This document shows, in pieces, positions 21,780 to 36,399 of a stretch of 64,000 bases of DNA. A model generated the notes under the pieces. It saw only the letters and a list, made by a program, of their open reading frames with translations. It ran no database searches and was not told the origin of the DNA. The translations under genes and the position numbers were made by a program. Source of the DNA: Toxotes chatareus (lineage: Eukaryota; Chordata; Actinopteri; Toxotidae); NCBI GenBank assembly GCA_016801885.1, contig CM028903.1:21191842-21255841 (forward strand), read 5' to 3'. How positions within the stretch are numbered: position 1 is the first letter of the stretch; every line of letters begins with the position of its first letter.

Positions 21780-24700
21780 GTGAGATTTTAGAATTTGGTA
21801 TTGAATCAAGCGTATCAAACTGGTCTTCGGATATGAAAAGTCAATGCGTAAATGGGATTTTCTTTTTTAATTAGTCAATCCGCTGCCATATTTCAGGGCC
21901 CCACCTGTGTGGTCTGTGCCTGGAGGCTGTGAATTGTGTATATTCCTCAATTATCTGTCATGAAAAGAAGTAGAAAGGCAAAGAAGAGCAGACATAGGAG
22001 GAGGGGTGTGACAGCAGCTGAACGCATACCGTCGCATTTTGCTTCTGCACCCAATAACTGAGGCAAAAAATACAGCCATGCTTCTTTTACCTACTCTGTC
22101 TCTCAATGCATGTGTCTGTTTGTCATGCATAGCATGTTAGTTGTGGTCATATAACTTTGAGTGACTGTGACTGAGAGGAGAGATTTGTGTGTCTCATGAG
22201 GGGCAATTAAGTCAAGAGGGTCATATTCACCTGCAGTTGGTCTAACCAGAGAAAGTTCAGGTTAACACTGATTGATTAATCCCACCTACCGTGCAGATGC
22301 AGGTGTGGCTACAACCTCATAATAAGGAGTCAGGGCAAGATGTGTTGCATATGCGCATATGTTGAGTGTTGTTGTGAGAAGAATTTGGGTATGTCTCACA
22401 TAAGAGGCTAAATTAAATCAATTCATTATAAATTTTATACATCAAGGATTCTGCAGCAGTGGCTCTGAGGTCATTTATTGACAGAAAGGAAGGAGTGGGG
22501 AGGGGTTTTCATGGAACCGTGTGTCCAATGTTTGTCCAGAAAGTCAACACTCCTCAAGGTTTACCAAGTATTAATTGGGCAGCTGAATGCAGAATTATAA
22601 CTAACCAGTTTAACGGGTGCACAAGTACAGACTATTGACTGTAGTATTCAGATGGATGCACATGTTTCAGTCCCAATGGATCAGTGTGTAATTAGGCTAC
22701 ACTTTGTTATAGCATTTGTTTCAAATTAGATGAAATCCAAATATCGGTCCTGCTGTTTTCAGACGGCTGTTAGGATTGAATCAGCTGGAGAGAAAGAAAG
22801 CAAACAGTTGTGTCTGATAGACATCTTTAAGCTGCACTTTTAACAATGGATCAAATTTCTGTGTGTTCAGAGAATTATCGCACAACTCTGCAGAACTTCA
22901 CTGTTTTGGTTCAGTCTCTCAGCTCTCATCAGTGTCATTTTCAGGCTCAGCAGTTTTCATCAGAGCAGCTCTGATGAACACACTGTATGTTAGCTGCTCC
23001 GCATTAAACAACAAATATTTCCTCAGAGGAGTGGGTGGAGACCAAAACAGAGCAAAAAGGAGAGTGAATTTTGGATTTGCATTTGCCAAGTATGGAGAAA
23101 CACAACTAGTAATGAATGCTAATGTTTGTGGATGTGTAAAAATTAAATTTTTTTCTTAATATTTTTGCCATAACAACAAAACAATGCTGTATCAGCTTGA
23201 TCCACTGTGCCCAAGTGGCCAAAAAATTGTTTTGTCACATTAAAGCTCAGCTTCTGATGTGTGTCAGGTGTTTTCTTTACATCATGCTGTAATACTGCAT
23301 AAGTAATGAGCATTACTTTCAGATGTTTACACACATCCATTCTCAGCACAACATGAAAGAAGAGCCAACACCTCCTCTTGCAGCATTTAATTTCCTATCA
23401 TCTTGTTTTTCTTTAATTCAGACATGGGAATATATCTACGAAAAGGGCCGGGCACAGTGGAGGTTCAGAAAAATAAATTAGCTTGAACTGGTTCTTGCAC
23501 ACCCACTGATTTTAATATGGAAAATCCTTCAGCACACAGGACCATGTGAATCTGATGCTTCTGGTTTGTTTGGAATAAATAAAATGGGTATTTTATCAAA
23601 CAGGTGATAACAACAATGGCCTTCAAACAATTTGAGGATTTACTTGACAGATAAACTGAGGATTAGGTTTAACTCAGTGGGGTCACATTTAAGATTGTGG
23701 TGAGGGCTGGGCTTTAAATTTGAGAACACAAGTGTAGTTAAGGGAAGGTTCACACAAACATAGTAATATAAACTGAGTGTGTGGGTGTGTGTGTTTAATG
23801 TGAAACTCAAGTGTGTTATAAATCTTGAGGACCGGACAGCGAGCGAACAGCAGCTGTAACTCACTCCTACTGTCACCTGCCCCACCACACACATCCATGC
23901 AAACACACACATACAGCTTCACAGTGTAATGTATATGTAGGCAAACACACATGATATCAGCCGTACATCAACAGTAACTCTGGATCTGTAACTCGCTCTT
24001 CTCTCTTCCACTGTCAGTGTGTGTGTGGTCCTGTTGCATGTCTGTGTTTAGCTCCATAGTGAGAGCTGTGGGAACATTCAGACTAAAGTTATTTGGCTCC
24101 AACCGAGAAACTAAAGGGAGAGTGTGTGTGTGTGTGTGAGAGAGAGAGTGAGAGAGAGCGAAAGGGAGAGACAGAAAAGGAAAATAAACCAACAGATAGG
24201 AAAAAACAAAAGCTCCTTTCTGATTGAATCTGTTGAGGCGTGGCATTGAGATAGATCACAAACAGTGATGTGTGTGTGTGTGTGTGTGCTGCCTGGTCTG
24301 ACAGTTACACAAAGTGGAAAAAGATGGAATTTCTCCTCCATATCTGAAAGACACATGTCAGTATGTGTTTGCGTGTGTGTTTATCCACCCATAAGTGTGC
24401 GTGTTTGGGAGTCTGTGTGTGTGCATGATAAACACATTAGTGTGTGCATCAGCATTCATGCAGCCCGGTGTGTGTGATTAGATATTTACTCGGTGCTGCA
24501 GTGTGTGATTAAGTGTGGTTTGAAGCGGTGGCTTTACGCTAGACTGCGTCTCTGGACTGCAATCACAGCAGCACACACAGGTAGAGAGAGGAGCACATTA
24601 GACTGCTGCAGCTTTTTGTGTCTGTTTTAAAGGAGTTCATTTGTCCCGTTCATAAACTTTCCGATTACAGAGGAGACTATCAACCCTGATATGAAAATAA

Positions 24701-25478
24701 CTGTTTAAATGTTCTTTGTCTCAGAGGCTCACTCACTTTGACAGGATTTAAATGTAATCGACTCCATCACTACAGAAGCTTCTGAATTTTGGTTTTAAAA
24801 AGCCTTAGATGAATTTAAGTGAATAGGGAAGCAAGACTGGGTCAAAGCCCAGTGTATGGCTGGACCGCCCTTCATCTGTCTGCCTCTCTCCTGCTCTCTG
24901 TGCTCACATGCACAGTAGTTTAAAGAAGCTGAATTCAAGATCAAACTGTTCTCATTCACGTTTTTCTGTTTCTGTTGTCACACAACACACAACTTTGATC
25001 AAACAATATTTTTCTACAAATTAGTTTTTAGAAACCGTGCATGTTTTTATTTTATGCTGGAGGCTGTGACGCAAACATTAGTCACTGTAGGAGCAGTAAC
25101 TGGATATCAAGCAAATTTCCGTATTTGTGACTTTCTGAAAACACTGTGTGGTGATGGGTTTGAGTTTGTTTTCTGAGGGAACAGCCGTGTGTCTCACAGA
25201 TTGTCTCACTAACAGATAAATCACCGCAAAGCATCTGAGGATATGGAACTCATCTTCTTCTTGAAATTACCAGCTTCTAAATGCCTCATTCGTATGTGTG
25301 TGTGTGTGACTGTGTGTGTCTGTACATATGTATGGCATGAGCTACAGTTTGTACACCTCATGTCACCTGTGGTCCCTCACACAGAGGTCCTGCTTTGATT
25401 GACAAGCGTGCCCTCCTCACCTTTATTGTGAAAACCAATACTTTTTCCAGAGTCTACCACTGTAAGACCAGTGAGGCA

Positions 25479-25481
25479 TGT

Positions 25482-25518
<37 letters not shown>
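25479..25518 (+). repeat. (GT)n microsatellite
   Basis: About 40 bases of GT with one TTTG interruption. Confidence 0.95.
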
Positions 25519-25519
<1 letters not shown>

Positions 25520-25675
25520 ATTAAGGGTTAAACAAACATACTCTCCTGTTGTTGGACCTCTCAACCGCCACATTCACGTCTCCTTTTCTTTTCCCATCCT
25601 TCTCTCCATCTCAATCTCTCTCCCTGTGGGTGTATGTGGTTACCTCTGAGGGACTGTCCAAATTCTAGTGTATCT

Positions 25676-25711
25676 ATGTGTGTGTGTGTGTGTGTGTCTG
25701 TGTCTGTGTGT
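25676..25711 (+). repeat. (GT)n microsatellite
   Basis: GT repeat with CTGTGTCTG interruptions near its right end. Confidence 0.9.
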
Positions 25712-27914
25712 GCAGGGGAGAGACACGTGATGATAGATTTATGGGCCACTCACATGTGCTGGAGCAATCAAGGAGTCACCCCCGACTCATATCCTCTCCT
25801 CTAATAAAAAACACTGGAAGGAGAGAAAGAAGAGAAAGCGAGTGGGTGAGAGAACGGACAGATGAAAATGACAGGGATGGAGCTGAATGATGAGAGAGAC
25901 AGGGAAGGAGAGAAAAAGACACAAGATGGATGGATGGATGGAGAGTTGAAACAAACAATGAGAATGATCTGAAACACTGGATTTTTGATTTTTTTTTTTT
26001 TTTCATGAAAGACTGGCTGGACTTTTGAGTCTTTTTTCCAGTGAGACAGTAAAAAGAGACACCAGAAAAGTTTGGATGAGTTGTGAGAAATGTTGAAACA
26101 AGAAAGAAAGAGGGAGAAAGGGAAGAAAGATGGAAAAGTTGTTAGATGGAGAGAGCAGGGAGGGACTGAAACAGCCTGATTTAATGTGGTCTGTCTTTAT
26201 GAGGTTGTAAGTCCTGTTTTTTTTTTTTTCTTGGATGAAAATGATCTTTAGTTTATGGCTTACCCCCATTTCTCCTCTCAGTCGACTCTCCCCTCTTCCT
26301 GTCTTCTTCTCCCGTCTTCTTCTGTCTCCCCTGCTAAATTATATGCTAAAATATGTCCAGACATTATAAAAAGGAAGGATGTTTTTCCTTCAATGATATT
26401 AATATATATATATGCATCATGTAGGTTTTTTATATACAGTACTGGAAAAGCAAACAATTCAGTGTTTGTCCCTGAGACATTTCTTGACGTGGCGTCTAAG
26501 ACAAGTTTAAAGATGTCTGCTGAATATTAATGACACAGTGGCTTTAAAACTTTCACTTCCTTATCACCAAATGGAAAATGCTTTTTGGTTGGAAAAATAT
26601 ATTTTTAAGGGATTTATGATCTGAAACTCACACAAAGTTGAACAGGAATTTAACTATAACAGAGAAGAAGATGATGCTGCCTCTAAATTTGAACATCATC
26701 ATCATCAAGTATCTCCCTTTTTTTAATGTATTATTTATTTATTTAGCATAATTCAGTACATTCAGTACATTTTATATATAAATCTGAATATAAGCAAATA
26801 CATAAATAGTCCTAGGCCTCCAGGCTTCCAACTTTTTGGAAGTATTCTAAAGTGAAATTTAGCTTTGAACTTGCACAACAATATTTTTTTGTTAATAATG
26901 TAAAAACCATAGAGAAGTATTGCCCCCTCAAGTTGTACACAGTGTTTTAGTGTCTTTCAGCACATTGTTTTAGTTTTTACTGGAATAAACATTTCTTAAA
27001 TTTCCTCCTAACAGACAAAAATATTCATATTCCAACTCTACATATGTGTAGTGCTTTGTGCTAATCTTTAGCTCAGAAGTTCAAAGTAAGATTTTTTTCT
27101 GTTCACTGCATTTGACACTGAAACTATTTATTCAGTAGGAGAAGAAGTTAAAACAAACGTGAAAATCAGTGACACCAAAGACCTCTCTCTTTACCTCCGG
27201 ACCTCTTTTCTCCACTTCTTCTCTTTTCATGTCTCTATTGTTTTCCACAATCCTCTCCTGTTTCTCTGTCTCCCTCCCTCTTCCCCCCTCTCTCTGTCTG
27301 TTTAATAAGTAGAGATTGTTGGAGGAGTCGGCCTTGTCGCCCTCCTCACTCCACTGAGCCACAGTCTCATTAAGGCAGGAAACATGCTTACACACACACA
27401 CACACACTTATGCACACATCACTTCATACTGTGGGATTTCATTGGTTACCCATCGTCTCCTTTTCTTTCTTTTCTTTGCCATCTGTATAATTTTGACCTT
27501 TTCCCCCTGAATTCTATTGCTTTTCTTACTCCTGACCTTTTCATTTCTCTGCAAACATGTGATCAGCTTTGTTTTTTGGCACTGTCTCGCTTTATTTGTG
27601 CTGACAAACCTTTTCAGTTTTCACCTGCTAAACAGCTCTCCTCTGCTTTACTGTGTTTTCTTCTTCCTGCTGGAAGAAGAACAACATGTTGGTGATTTCC
27701 AGCTTTTTCAGTTACAAATAAAAATTGTAATTTTCTGCTGCCATGTCTATGGTTAAGATTTTGATAACCTATTGATTTGTTCTTAAACCCGCATTCATTT
27801 ATTATTGGCCAGCTGGCAGTGGAAAGCAGTTATCAAAACAACACTGGCACATTACAACCTTTTATGTTGCTTGTATACACATCCAGCAGCTACAGAGCGA
27901 CATTATCATTAATT

Positions 27915-28410
27915 AGGACCTGAGCACGAAATTTGTGTGAAGCCCTATTGTAACTAAAGAGATTATTATTATTCTCCTCTTTTATTTTTCTTCCGCCGCT
28001 TTGTCGGCTAATTTGACCCCCTGAACGTGCTCAAAAAGTCACCAAACTTTGCCCAAAATTGTTCTCCGACAAAACTTCTTGTTTGACACTATCCTTGGAT
28101 GGCCAAATGTCTCTACAGCGCCCCCTAGAATGTGAAAATATTTAAAGTAAGACCTATGGACTTGAAAATCGGTACACAGATGCATCATATTGAGATGCTG
28201 AATTTTGGTCAGATTGCTCAGAAGGCATAAGGGACAAAACATTATCAAATAGTTTGATGTGGGTTACACAGTCTGCCTGTGACGAGGCCACGAAAATGAC
28301 CGTTCGCCAACACACAAGCTGTAACACACACATGCTTCATCCAATGTGAATGAAAAAAATCAGGCATGAAGAGCATGTGATTTTGAACAGATTGATTGAC
28401 AGACAGATTG
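27915..28410 (+). mobile_element. Interspersed hairpin-type fish repeat, left flank of the satellite
   Basis: Begins with a degraded palindrome, AGGACCTGAGCACGAAATTT then GTGTGAAGCCCT (27915-27946), followed by TAACTAAAGAGATTATTATT, CTTCCGCCGCTTTGTCGGC, ACGTGCTCAAAAAGTCACC and ACAGCGCCCCCTAGA. This is a very common teleost repeat as I remember it; its class is unknown to me. It runs directly into the first satellite monomer at about 28411. A second copy of its first 60 or so bases lies immediately after the array at 52055, in the same orientation. Confidence 0.6.
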
Positions 28411-29260
28411 ATACTATGACATTTTTTGGCACATTTTGAGATCATACTAAAGTATGACTTTTTTTGTCCGATTTTGACGCCTTACTATACTATGACGTTT
28501 TTTGGCACATTTTGAGGTCATACTAAAGTATGACTTTTTTTGGCCGATTTTGACGCCTTATTATATACTATGACGTTTTTTTTATGACATTTTGAGGTCA
28601 TACTAAAGTATGACTTGTTTTGGCCGATTTTGACACCTTACTATACTATGACGTTTTTTGGCACATTTTGTGGTCATACTAAAGTATGACTTTTTTTGGC
28701 AGATTTTGACGCCTTACTATACTATGACGTTTTTTGGAGCATTTTGAGGTCATACTAAAGTATGACTTTTTTTGGCCGATTTTGACGCCTTACTATATAC
28801 TATGACGTTTTTTTTATGACATTTTGAGGTCATACTAAAGTATGACTTGTTTTGGCCGATTTTGACACCTGAGGTCATACTAAAGTATGACTTTTTTTTG
28901 CCGATTTTGACGCCTTACTATACTATGACGTTTTTTATGACATTTTGAGGTCATACTAAAGTATGACTTTTTTTGGCCGATTTTGACGCCTTACTATACT
29001 ATGGCGTTTTTTATGACATTTTGAGGTCATACTAAAGTATGAATTTTTTTGGCCGGTTTTGACGCCTTACTATACTATGACGTTTTTTATGACGTTTTGA
29101 GTTAAAAAAAAAATTGGACTTTTTTTTTCCGATTTTGACGCCATACTATACTATGACGTTTTTTATGACATTTTGAGGTCATACTAAAGTATGAATTTTT
29201 TTGGCAGGTTTTGATGCCTTACTATACTATGACTTTTTTTTATGACATTTTGAGGTCAAA
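28411..29260 (+). repeat. Left-edge satellite variant (ancestral-looking 38-bp dimer)
   Basis: Units here read ACTATACTATGACGTTTTTT in the first half and ACTAAAGTATGACTTTTTTT in the second; both halves then carry GGC, two variable bases and ATTTTGA. The halves align over about 38 bases with few mismatches. From about 29100 the second half begins to be replaced by an A-run/T-run version, alternating with the older form until about 29260. Confidence 0.85.
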
Positions 29261-32200
29261 AAAATATTTGGACTTTTTTTGGCCGATTTTGACGCCATAC
29301 TATACTATGACGTTTTTTATGACATTTTGAGGCCAAAGAAATTTTTGAATTTTTTTGGCCGAAAAAAACGCCATACTATACTATGACGTTTTTAATGAAA
29401 TTTTGAGGCCAAAAAAAATTTGGACTTTTTTTGACCGATTTTGACGCCATACTATACTGTGACCTTTTTTATGACATGTTGAGGCCCAAAAAATTTTGTA
29501 CTTTTTTTGCCCGAAAAAAACGCCATACTATACTATGACGTTTTTCATGACATGTTGAGGCCCAAAAAATTTTGTACTTTTTTTGCCCGAAAAAAACGGC
29601 ATACTATACTATGACGTTTTTTTATAACATTTTGAGGCCAAAAAAAATGTTGACTTTTTTTGCCCGAAAAAAACGCCTTACTATAGTATGACGTTTCTTA
29701 TGACATGTTGAGACCAAAAAAATTTTGACTTTTTTTGGCCGATTTTGACGCCATACTATACTATGATGTTTTTTTATCACATTTTAAGGCCAAAAAAAAC
29801 TTGGACTTTTTTTGGCCGAAAAAAACGGCATACTATACTATGACGTTTTTTATGACGTTTTGAGGTCAAAAAAATGTTTGACTTTTTTTGGCCGATTTTG
29901 ACGCCATAATATACTATGACCTTTTTTATGACATTTTGAGGCCAAAAAAAACTTGGACTTTTTTTGGCCGATTTTTACACCATACTATACTATGATGTTT
30001 TTTATGAAATTTTGAGGCCAAAAAAAATTTGGACTTTTTTTGGCCGATTTTGACGCCATACTATACTATGATGTTTTTTATGATATTTTGAGGCCAAAAA
30101 ATTTTTTGACTTTTTTTTGGCCGAAAAAAACGCCATACTATACTATGACGTTTTTTATTACATTTTGAGGCCCAAAAAAATTTTGACTTTTTTTGCCCGA
30201 AAAAAACGGCATACTATACTATGACGTTTTTATGACATTTTGAGGCCAAAAAAATTTTTGATTTCTTTTGCTCGAAAAAAACGCCATACTATACTATGAT
30301 GTTTTTTATGACACTTTGAGGTCAAAAATTTTTTTGACTTTTTTTAGCCGAAAAAAACACCATAGTATACTGTGACGTTTTTTATGACATGTTGAGGCCA
30401 AAAAATTTTTTGACTTTTTTTGCCCGAAAAAAACGCCATACTATACTATGACGTTTTTTATGACAGTTTGAGGTCAAAAATTTTTTTGACCTATTTTGGC
30501 CGAAAAACACGCCATAGTATACTATGACGTTTTTTAAGACATTTTGAGGCCAAAAAAATTTTTGACTTTTTTTGCCCGAAAAAAACGCCATACTATACTA
30601 TGACGTTTTTTATGACATTTTGAGGACAAAAATTTTTTTGACTTTTTTTGGCCGATTTTGACGCCATACTTTACTGTGACGTTTTTTATAAAATTTTTAG
30701 GCCAAAAAAATTTTTTGACTTTTTTTTCCCGAAAAAAACGCCATACTATACTATGACGTTTTTTATGACATTTTGATGCCAAAAAAAATTTTGACTTTTT
30801 TTGGCCGATTTTGACGCCATACTTTACTGTGACGTTTTTTATAACATTTTGAGGCCAAAAAAATTATTTGACTTTTTTTTCCCGAAAAAAAACGCCATAC
30901 TATACTATGACATTTTTTATCACATTTTGAGGCCAAAAAAAATTTGGAATTTTTTTGGCCGATTTTGATGCCATACTATACTATGACGTTTTTTATGACA
31001 TTTTGAGGTCAAAATTTTTTTTGACTTTTTTTTCCCGAAAAAGACGCCATACTATACTATGACGTTTTTTATGACATGTTGAGGCCAAAAAATTTTTTGA
31101 CATTTTTTCCTCGAAAAAAACGCCATACTATACTATGCCGTCTTTTATGACATTTTGAGGTAAAAAAATTTTTGACTTTTTTTGCCCGAAAAAAACGCCA
31201 TACTATACTATGACATTTTTATGACATTTTGAGGCCAAAAAATTTCTTGATTTTTTTTGCTCAAAAAAAACGCATACTATACTATGATGTTTTTTATGAT
31301 ATTTTGAGGCCAAAGAAATTTTTGACTTTTTTTGGCCGAAAAAAACGACATACTATACTATGACGTTTTTTATGACATTTTGAGGCCAAAAAAAGATTTG
31401 GACTTTTTTGGCCGATTTTGACGCTATACTATACCATGATGTTTTTATTACATTTTGAGGCCAAAAAATTTTTTGACTTTTTTTCCCCCAAAAAAAACGC
31501 CATACTATACTATGACGTTTTTTATGACATTTAGAGGCCAAAAAAAATTTGGACTTTTTTGGCCGATTTTTACGCCCTACTATACTATGAAGTTTTTTAT
31601 CACATTTTGAGGCCAAAAAAAATGTTGACTTTTTTTGGCCGATTTTGACGCCATTACTATACTATGACGTTTTTTATGACATTTTGAGGTCAAATTTTTT
31701 TTGACTTTTTTTTTTGAAAAAAACGCCATAGTATACTATGACGTTTTTTTATGACATTTTGAGGCCAAAAAATTTTTGACTTTTTTGTTCCGAAAAAAAC
31801 TCCATACTATACTATGACGTTTTTAGTGACAGTTTGAGGTCAAAAATTTTTTTGACCTATTTTGGCCGAAAAACACGCCATACTATACTATGACGTTTTT
31901 TATGACATTTTGAGGACAAAAATTTTTGACTTTTTTTTTTTCAAAAAACGCTAAACTATACTATGATGTTTTTATGACATTTTGAGGCCAAAAATTTTTT
32001 GACTTTTTTTTCTCGAAAAAACGCCATACTATACTATGACGTTTTTATGACATTTTGAGGTAAAAAAATTTTTTGACTTTTTTGTTCGAAAAAAACCATA
32101 CTATACTATACTATGACGTTTTTTATGAATTTTGAGGCCAAAAAATTTTTGACTTTTTTGGCCGATTTTGACGCCATACTATACTATGATGTTTTTATGA

Positions 32201-35200
32201 CATTTTGAGGCCAAAAAAATTTGGACTTTTTTCGCCGATTTTGACGCCATACTATACTATGATGTTTTTTATGATATTTTGAGGCCAAAAAATTTTTTGA
32301 CTTTTTTTTGGCCGAAAAAAACGCCATACTATACTATGACGTTTTTTATTACATTTTGAGGCCCAAAAAAATTTTGACTTTTTTTGCCCGAAAAAAAACG
32401 GCATACTATACTATGACGTTTTTATGACATTTTGAGGCCAAAAAAATTTTTGATTTCTTTTGCTCGAAAAAAACGCCATACTATACTATGATGTTTTTTA
32501 TGACACTTTGAGGTCAAAAATTTTTTTGACTTTTTTTTCCCGAAAAAAACGCCATACTATACTATGACGTTTTTTATGACATTTTGATGCCAAAAAAATT
32601 TTTGACTTTTTTTGGCCGATTTTGACGCCATACTTTACTATGATGTTTTTTATAACATTTTGAGGCTAAAAAAATTTTTTGACTTTTTTTTCCCGAAAAA
32701 AACGCCATACTATACTATGACATTTTTTATCACATTTTGAGGCCAAAAAAAATTTGGAATTTTTTTGGCCGATTTTGACGCCATACTATACTATGACATT
32801 TTTTATGACATTTTGAGGTCAAAATTTTTTTTGACTTTTTTTTTCCCGAAAAAGACGCCATACTATACTATGACATTTTTATGACATTTTGAGGCAAAAA
32901 ATTTCTTGATTTTTTTTGCTCGAAAAAAACGCATACTATGCTATGATGTTTTTTATGATATTTTGAGGCCAAAGAAATTTTTGACTTTTTTTGGCCGAAA
33001 AAAACGACATACTATACTATGACGTTTTTTATCACATTTTGAGGCCAAAAAATTTTTTGACTTTTTTTGCCTGAAAAAAACGCCATACTATACTATGACG
33101 TTTTTTATGACATTTTGAGGCCAAAAATTTTTTTGACTTTTTTTCCAGAAAAAAAACGCCTTTACTATACTATGACGTTTTTTTGATATTTTGAGGCCAA
33201 AATTTTTTGACTTTTTTTACCGATTTTGACGCCATACTATATGACCATAATTTTTTACTGTGACGTTTTTTATAATATTTTGAGGCCAAAAAAATTTTTT
33301 TGACTTTTTTGGTCGAAAAAACGCCATACTATACTATGACGTTTTTTATGACATTTTGATGCCAAAAAATTTTTGACTTTTTTTGCCGATTTTGACGCCA
33401 TACTATACTATGACGTTTTTTATAACATTTTGAGGCTAAAAAATTTTTTTTGACTTTTTTTTTTGATTTGAAAAAAAAACACATACCATACTATACTATG
33501 ACATTTTTTATCACATTTTGAGGCCAAAAAAAAAAATTGAATTTTTTTTTTATTTTGACGCCATACTATACTATGACGTTTTTTATGACATTTTGAGGTC
33601 AAAATTTTTTTTGACTTTTTTTCCCCGAAAAAGACGCCATACTATACTATGACGTTTTTTATGACATGTTGAGGCCAAAAAATTTTTTGACATTTTTTCC
33701 TGGAAAAAAACGCCATACTATACTATGACGTTTTTATGACATTTTGAGGTAAAAAATTTTTTGACTTTTTTTTCGAAAAAAAATTTTATACTATACTATA
33801 CTATGACATTTTGAGGCCAAAAAAAAATTTTGACTTTTTTTGCTCGAAAAAAAACGCGCATACTATACTATGATGTTTTTTATGATATTTTGAGGCCAAA
33901 AAATTTTTGACTTTTTTATTTAAAAAAAAACCATACTATACTATACTATGACGTTTTTTATGACATTTTGAGGCCAAAAAAATTTGACTTTTTTGCCGAA
34001 AAAAACGCCATACTATACTATGACGTTTTTTTATGACATTTTGAGGCAAAAAAATTTTTTGACTTTTTGGCGAAAAAACGCCATACTATACTATGACGTT
34101 TTTATGATATTTTGAGGTCAAAAAATTTTTGACTTTTTGGCGAAAAAAAACGCCATACTATACTATGACGTTTTTTATGATTTTTGAGGCCAAAAAAATT
34201 TTTGACTTTTTTTGGCCGAAAAAACGCGCCATACTATACTATGATGTTTTTTATGATATTTTGAGGCCAAAAAAATTTTTGACTTTTTTTGGTCGAAAAA
34301 ACGCCATACTATACTATGACGTTTTTTATGACATGACATTTGAGGCCAAAAAATTTTTGACTTTTTACCCGAAAAAAACGCCATACTATACTATGACGTT
34401 TTTTATGACATTTTGAGGCCAAAAAAAATTTGGACTTTTTTGGCCGAAAAAAACGCCATACTATACTATGACGTTTTTTATGACATGTTGAGAGCAAAAA
34501 ATTTTTTTGACTTTTTTTAGCCGAAAAAAACGGCATACTATACTATGACGTTTTTTATGACATGTTGAGGCCAAAAAAATTTGTGACTTTTTTTACCCGA
34601 AAAAAACGCCATACTATACTATGACTTTTTTTTTATGACATTTTGAGGCCAAAAAAAATTTTGACTTTTTTTGGCCGAAAAAAACGCCATACTATACTAT
34701 GACGTTTTTTATCACATTTTGAGGCCCAAAAAATTTGGACTTTTTTTTGCCGATTTTGACGCCATACTATTCTATGACATTTTTTATGACATTTAGAGGT
34801 CAAAAAAAATTTGGACTTTTTTTGGACGAAAAAAACGGCATACTATACTATGACGTTTTTTATGACATGTTGAGAGCAAAAAAATTTTTTGACTTTTTTT
34901 AGCCGAAAAAAACAGCATACTATACTATGACATTTTTTATGACATGTTGAGGCCAAAAAAATTTGTGACTTTTTTTACCCGAAAAAAACGCCATACTATA
35001 CTATGACGTTTTTTATGACATTTTGAGGTGAAAAGAATTTGGACTTTTTTTGGTTGAAAAAACGCCATACTATACTATGAAGTTTTTTATGACATTTTGA
35101 GATCAAAAAATTTTTTGACTTTTTTTGGCGGAAAAAACAGCCATACTATACTATGACGTTTTTTATGACATTTTGAGGCCAAAAAAAATTTGGACTTTTT

Positions 35201-36399
35201 TTGGCCGATTTTGACGCCATACTATACTATGACATTTTTTATGACATGTTGAGAGCAAAAAAAATTTTTGACTTTTTTTTCCCGAAAAAAACGCCATACT
35301 ATACTATGACGTTTTTTTGATATTTCAAGGTCAAAAAATGTTTTGACTTTTTTTGGCCGAAAAAAACGCCATACTATACTATGACATTTTTTATCACATT
35401 TTGAGGCCAAAAAAATTTTTGACTTTTTTTGCCCGAAAAAAACGCCATACTATACTATGACGTTTTTTATGACATTTTGAGGTAAAAAAAATTTTTGACT
35501 TTTTTGCCCGAAAAAAACACCATACTATACTATGACGTTTTTTATGACATTTTGAGGCCAAAAAATTTTTGACTTTTTTTACCTGAAAAAAACGCCATAC
35601 TATACTATGACTTTTTTTTATGACATTTTGAGGCCAAAAAATTTTGACTTTTTTGGCGAAAAAACGCCATACTATACTATGACGTTTTTTATCACATTTT
35701 GAGGCCCAAAAAATTTGGACTTTTTTTGGCCGATTTTGACGCCATACTATTCTATGACATTTTTTATGACATATAGAGGTCAAAAAAAATTTGGACTTTT
35801 TTTGGACGAAAAAAAACGCTATACTATACTATGATGTTTTTTATGACATTTTGAGGCCAAAAAATTTTTGACTTTTTTTCCGAAAAAAACGCCATACTAT
35901 ACTATGACGCCTTTTTATGACATTTTGAGGTAAAAAAAAATTTTTGACTTTTTCTGGCGATTTTTTGACGCCATACTATATTCTATGACGTTTTTTATGA
36001 CATTTTGAGGTAAAAAAAATTTGACTTTTTTGGTTGAAAAAAACGCCATACTATACTATGACGTTTTTATGACATTTTGAGGTAAAAAAAAATTTTTGAC
36101 TTTTTTTTGTCAAAAAAAACGCCATACTATACTATGACGTTTTTTATGACATTTTGAGGTAAAAAAAATTTTTGACTTTTTTGCCGAAAAACGCCATACT
36201 ATACTATGACGTTTTTTATGACATGTTGAGGCCAAAAATTTTTGACTTTTTTTGCCCGAAAAAAACGCGCCATACTATACTATGACGTTTTTTATGACAT
36301 TTTGAGGTCAAAAAATTTTTGACTTTTTTGTCGAAAAAAACGCCATACTATACTATGACGTTTTTTATGACATTTTGAGGTCAAAAAAATTTGACTTTT

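Larger units (their letters stand above)
21780..27914. other. Non-coding stretch rich in (GT)n/(CA)n
   Basis: No supported gene. Contains a perfect 14-bp palindrome CATATGCGCATATG (22348-22361) and many GT/CA/GA repeats: 23780-23793, 24123-24160, 24268-24288, 25288-25321, 25479-25518, 25676-25711, 27390-27410. Also a (GGAT)n at 25925-25942 and T runs near 25989-26003 and 26217-26230. Frames open here are largely translations of these repeats. Confidence 0.5.

Noticed and set aside
22348..22361. Perfect 14-bp palindrome CATATGCGCATATG
   Set aside because: Palindromes of this length are expected occasionally in 64 kb, and nothing around it suggests a site.
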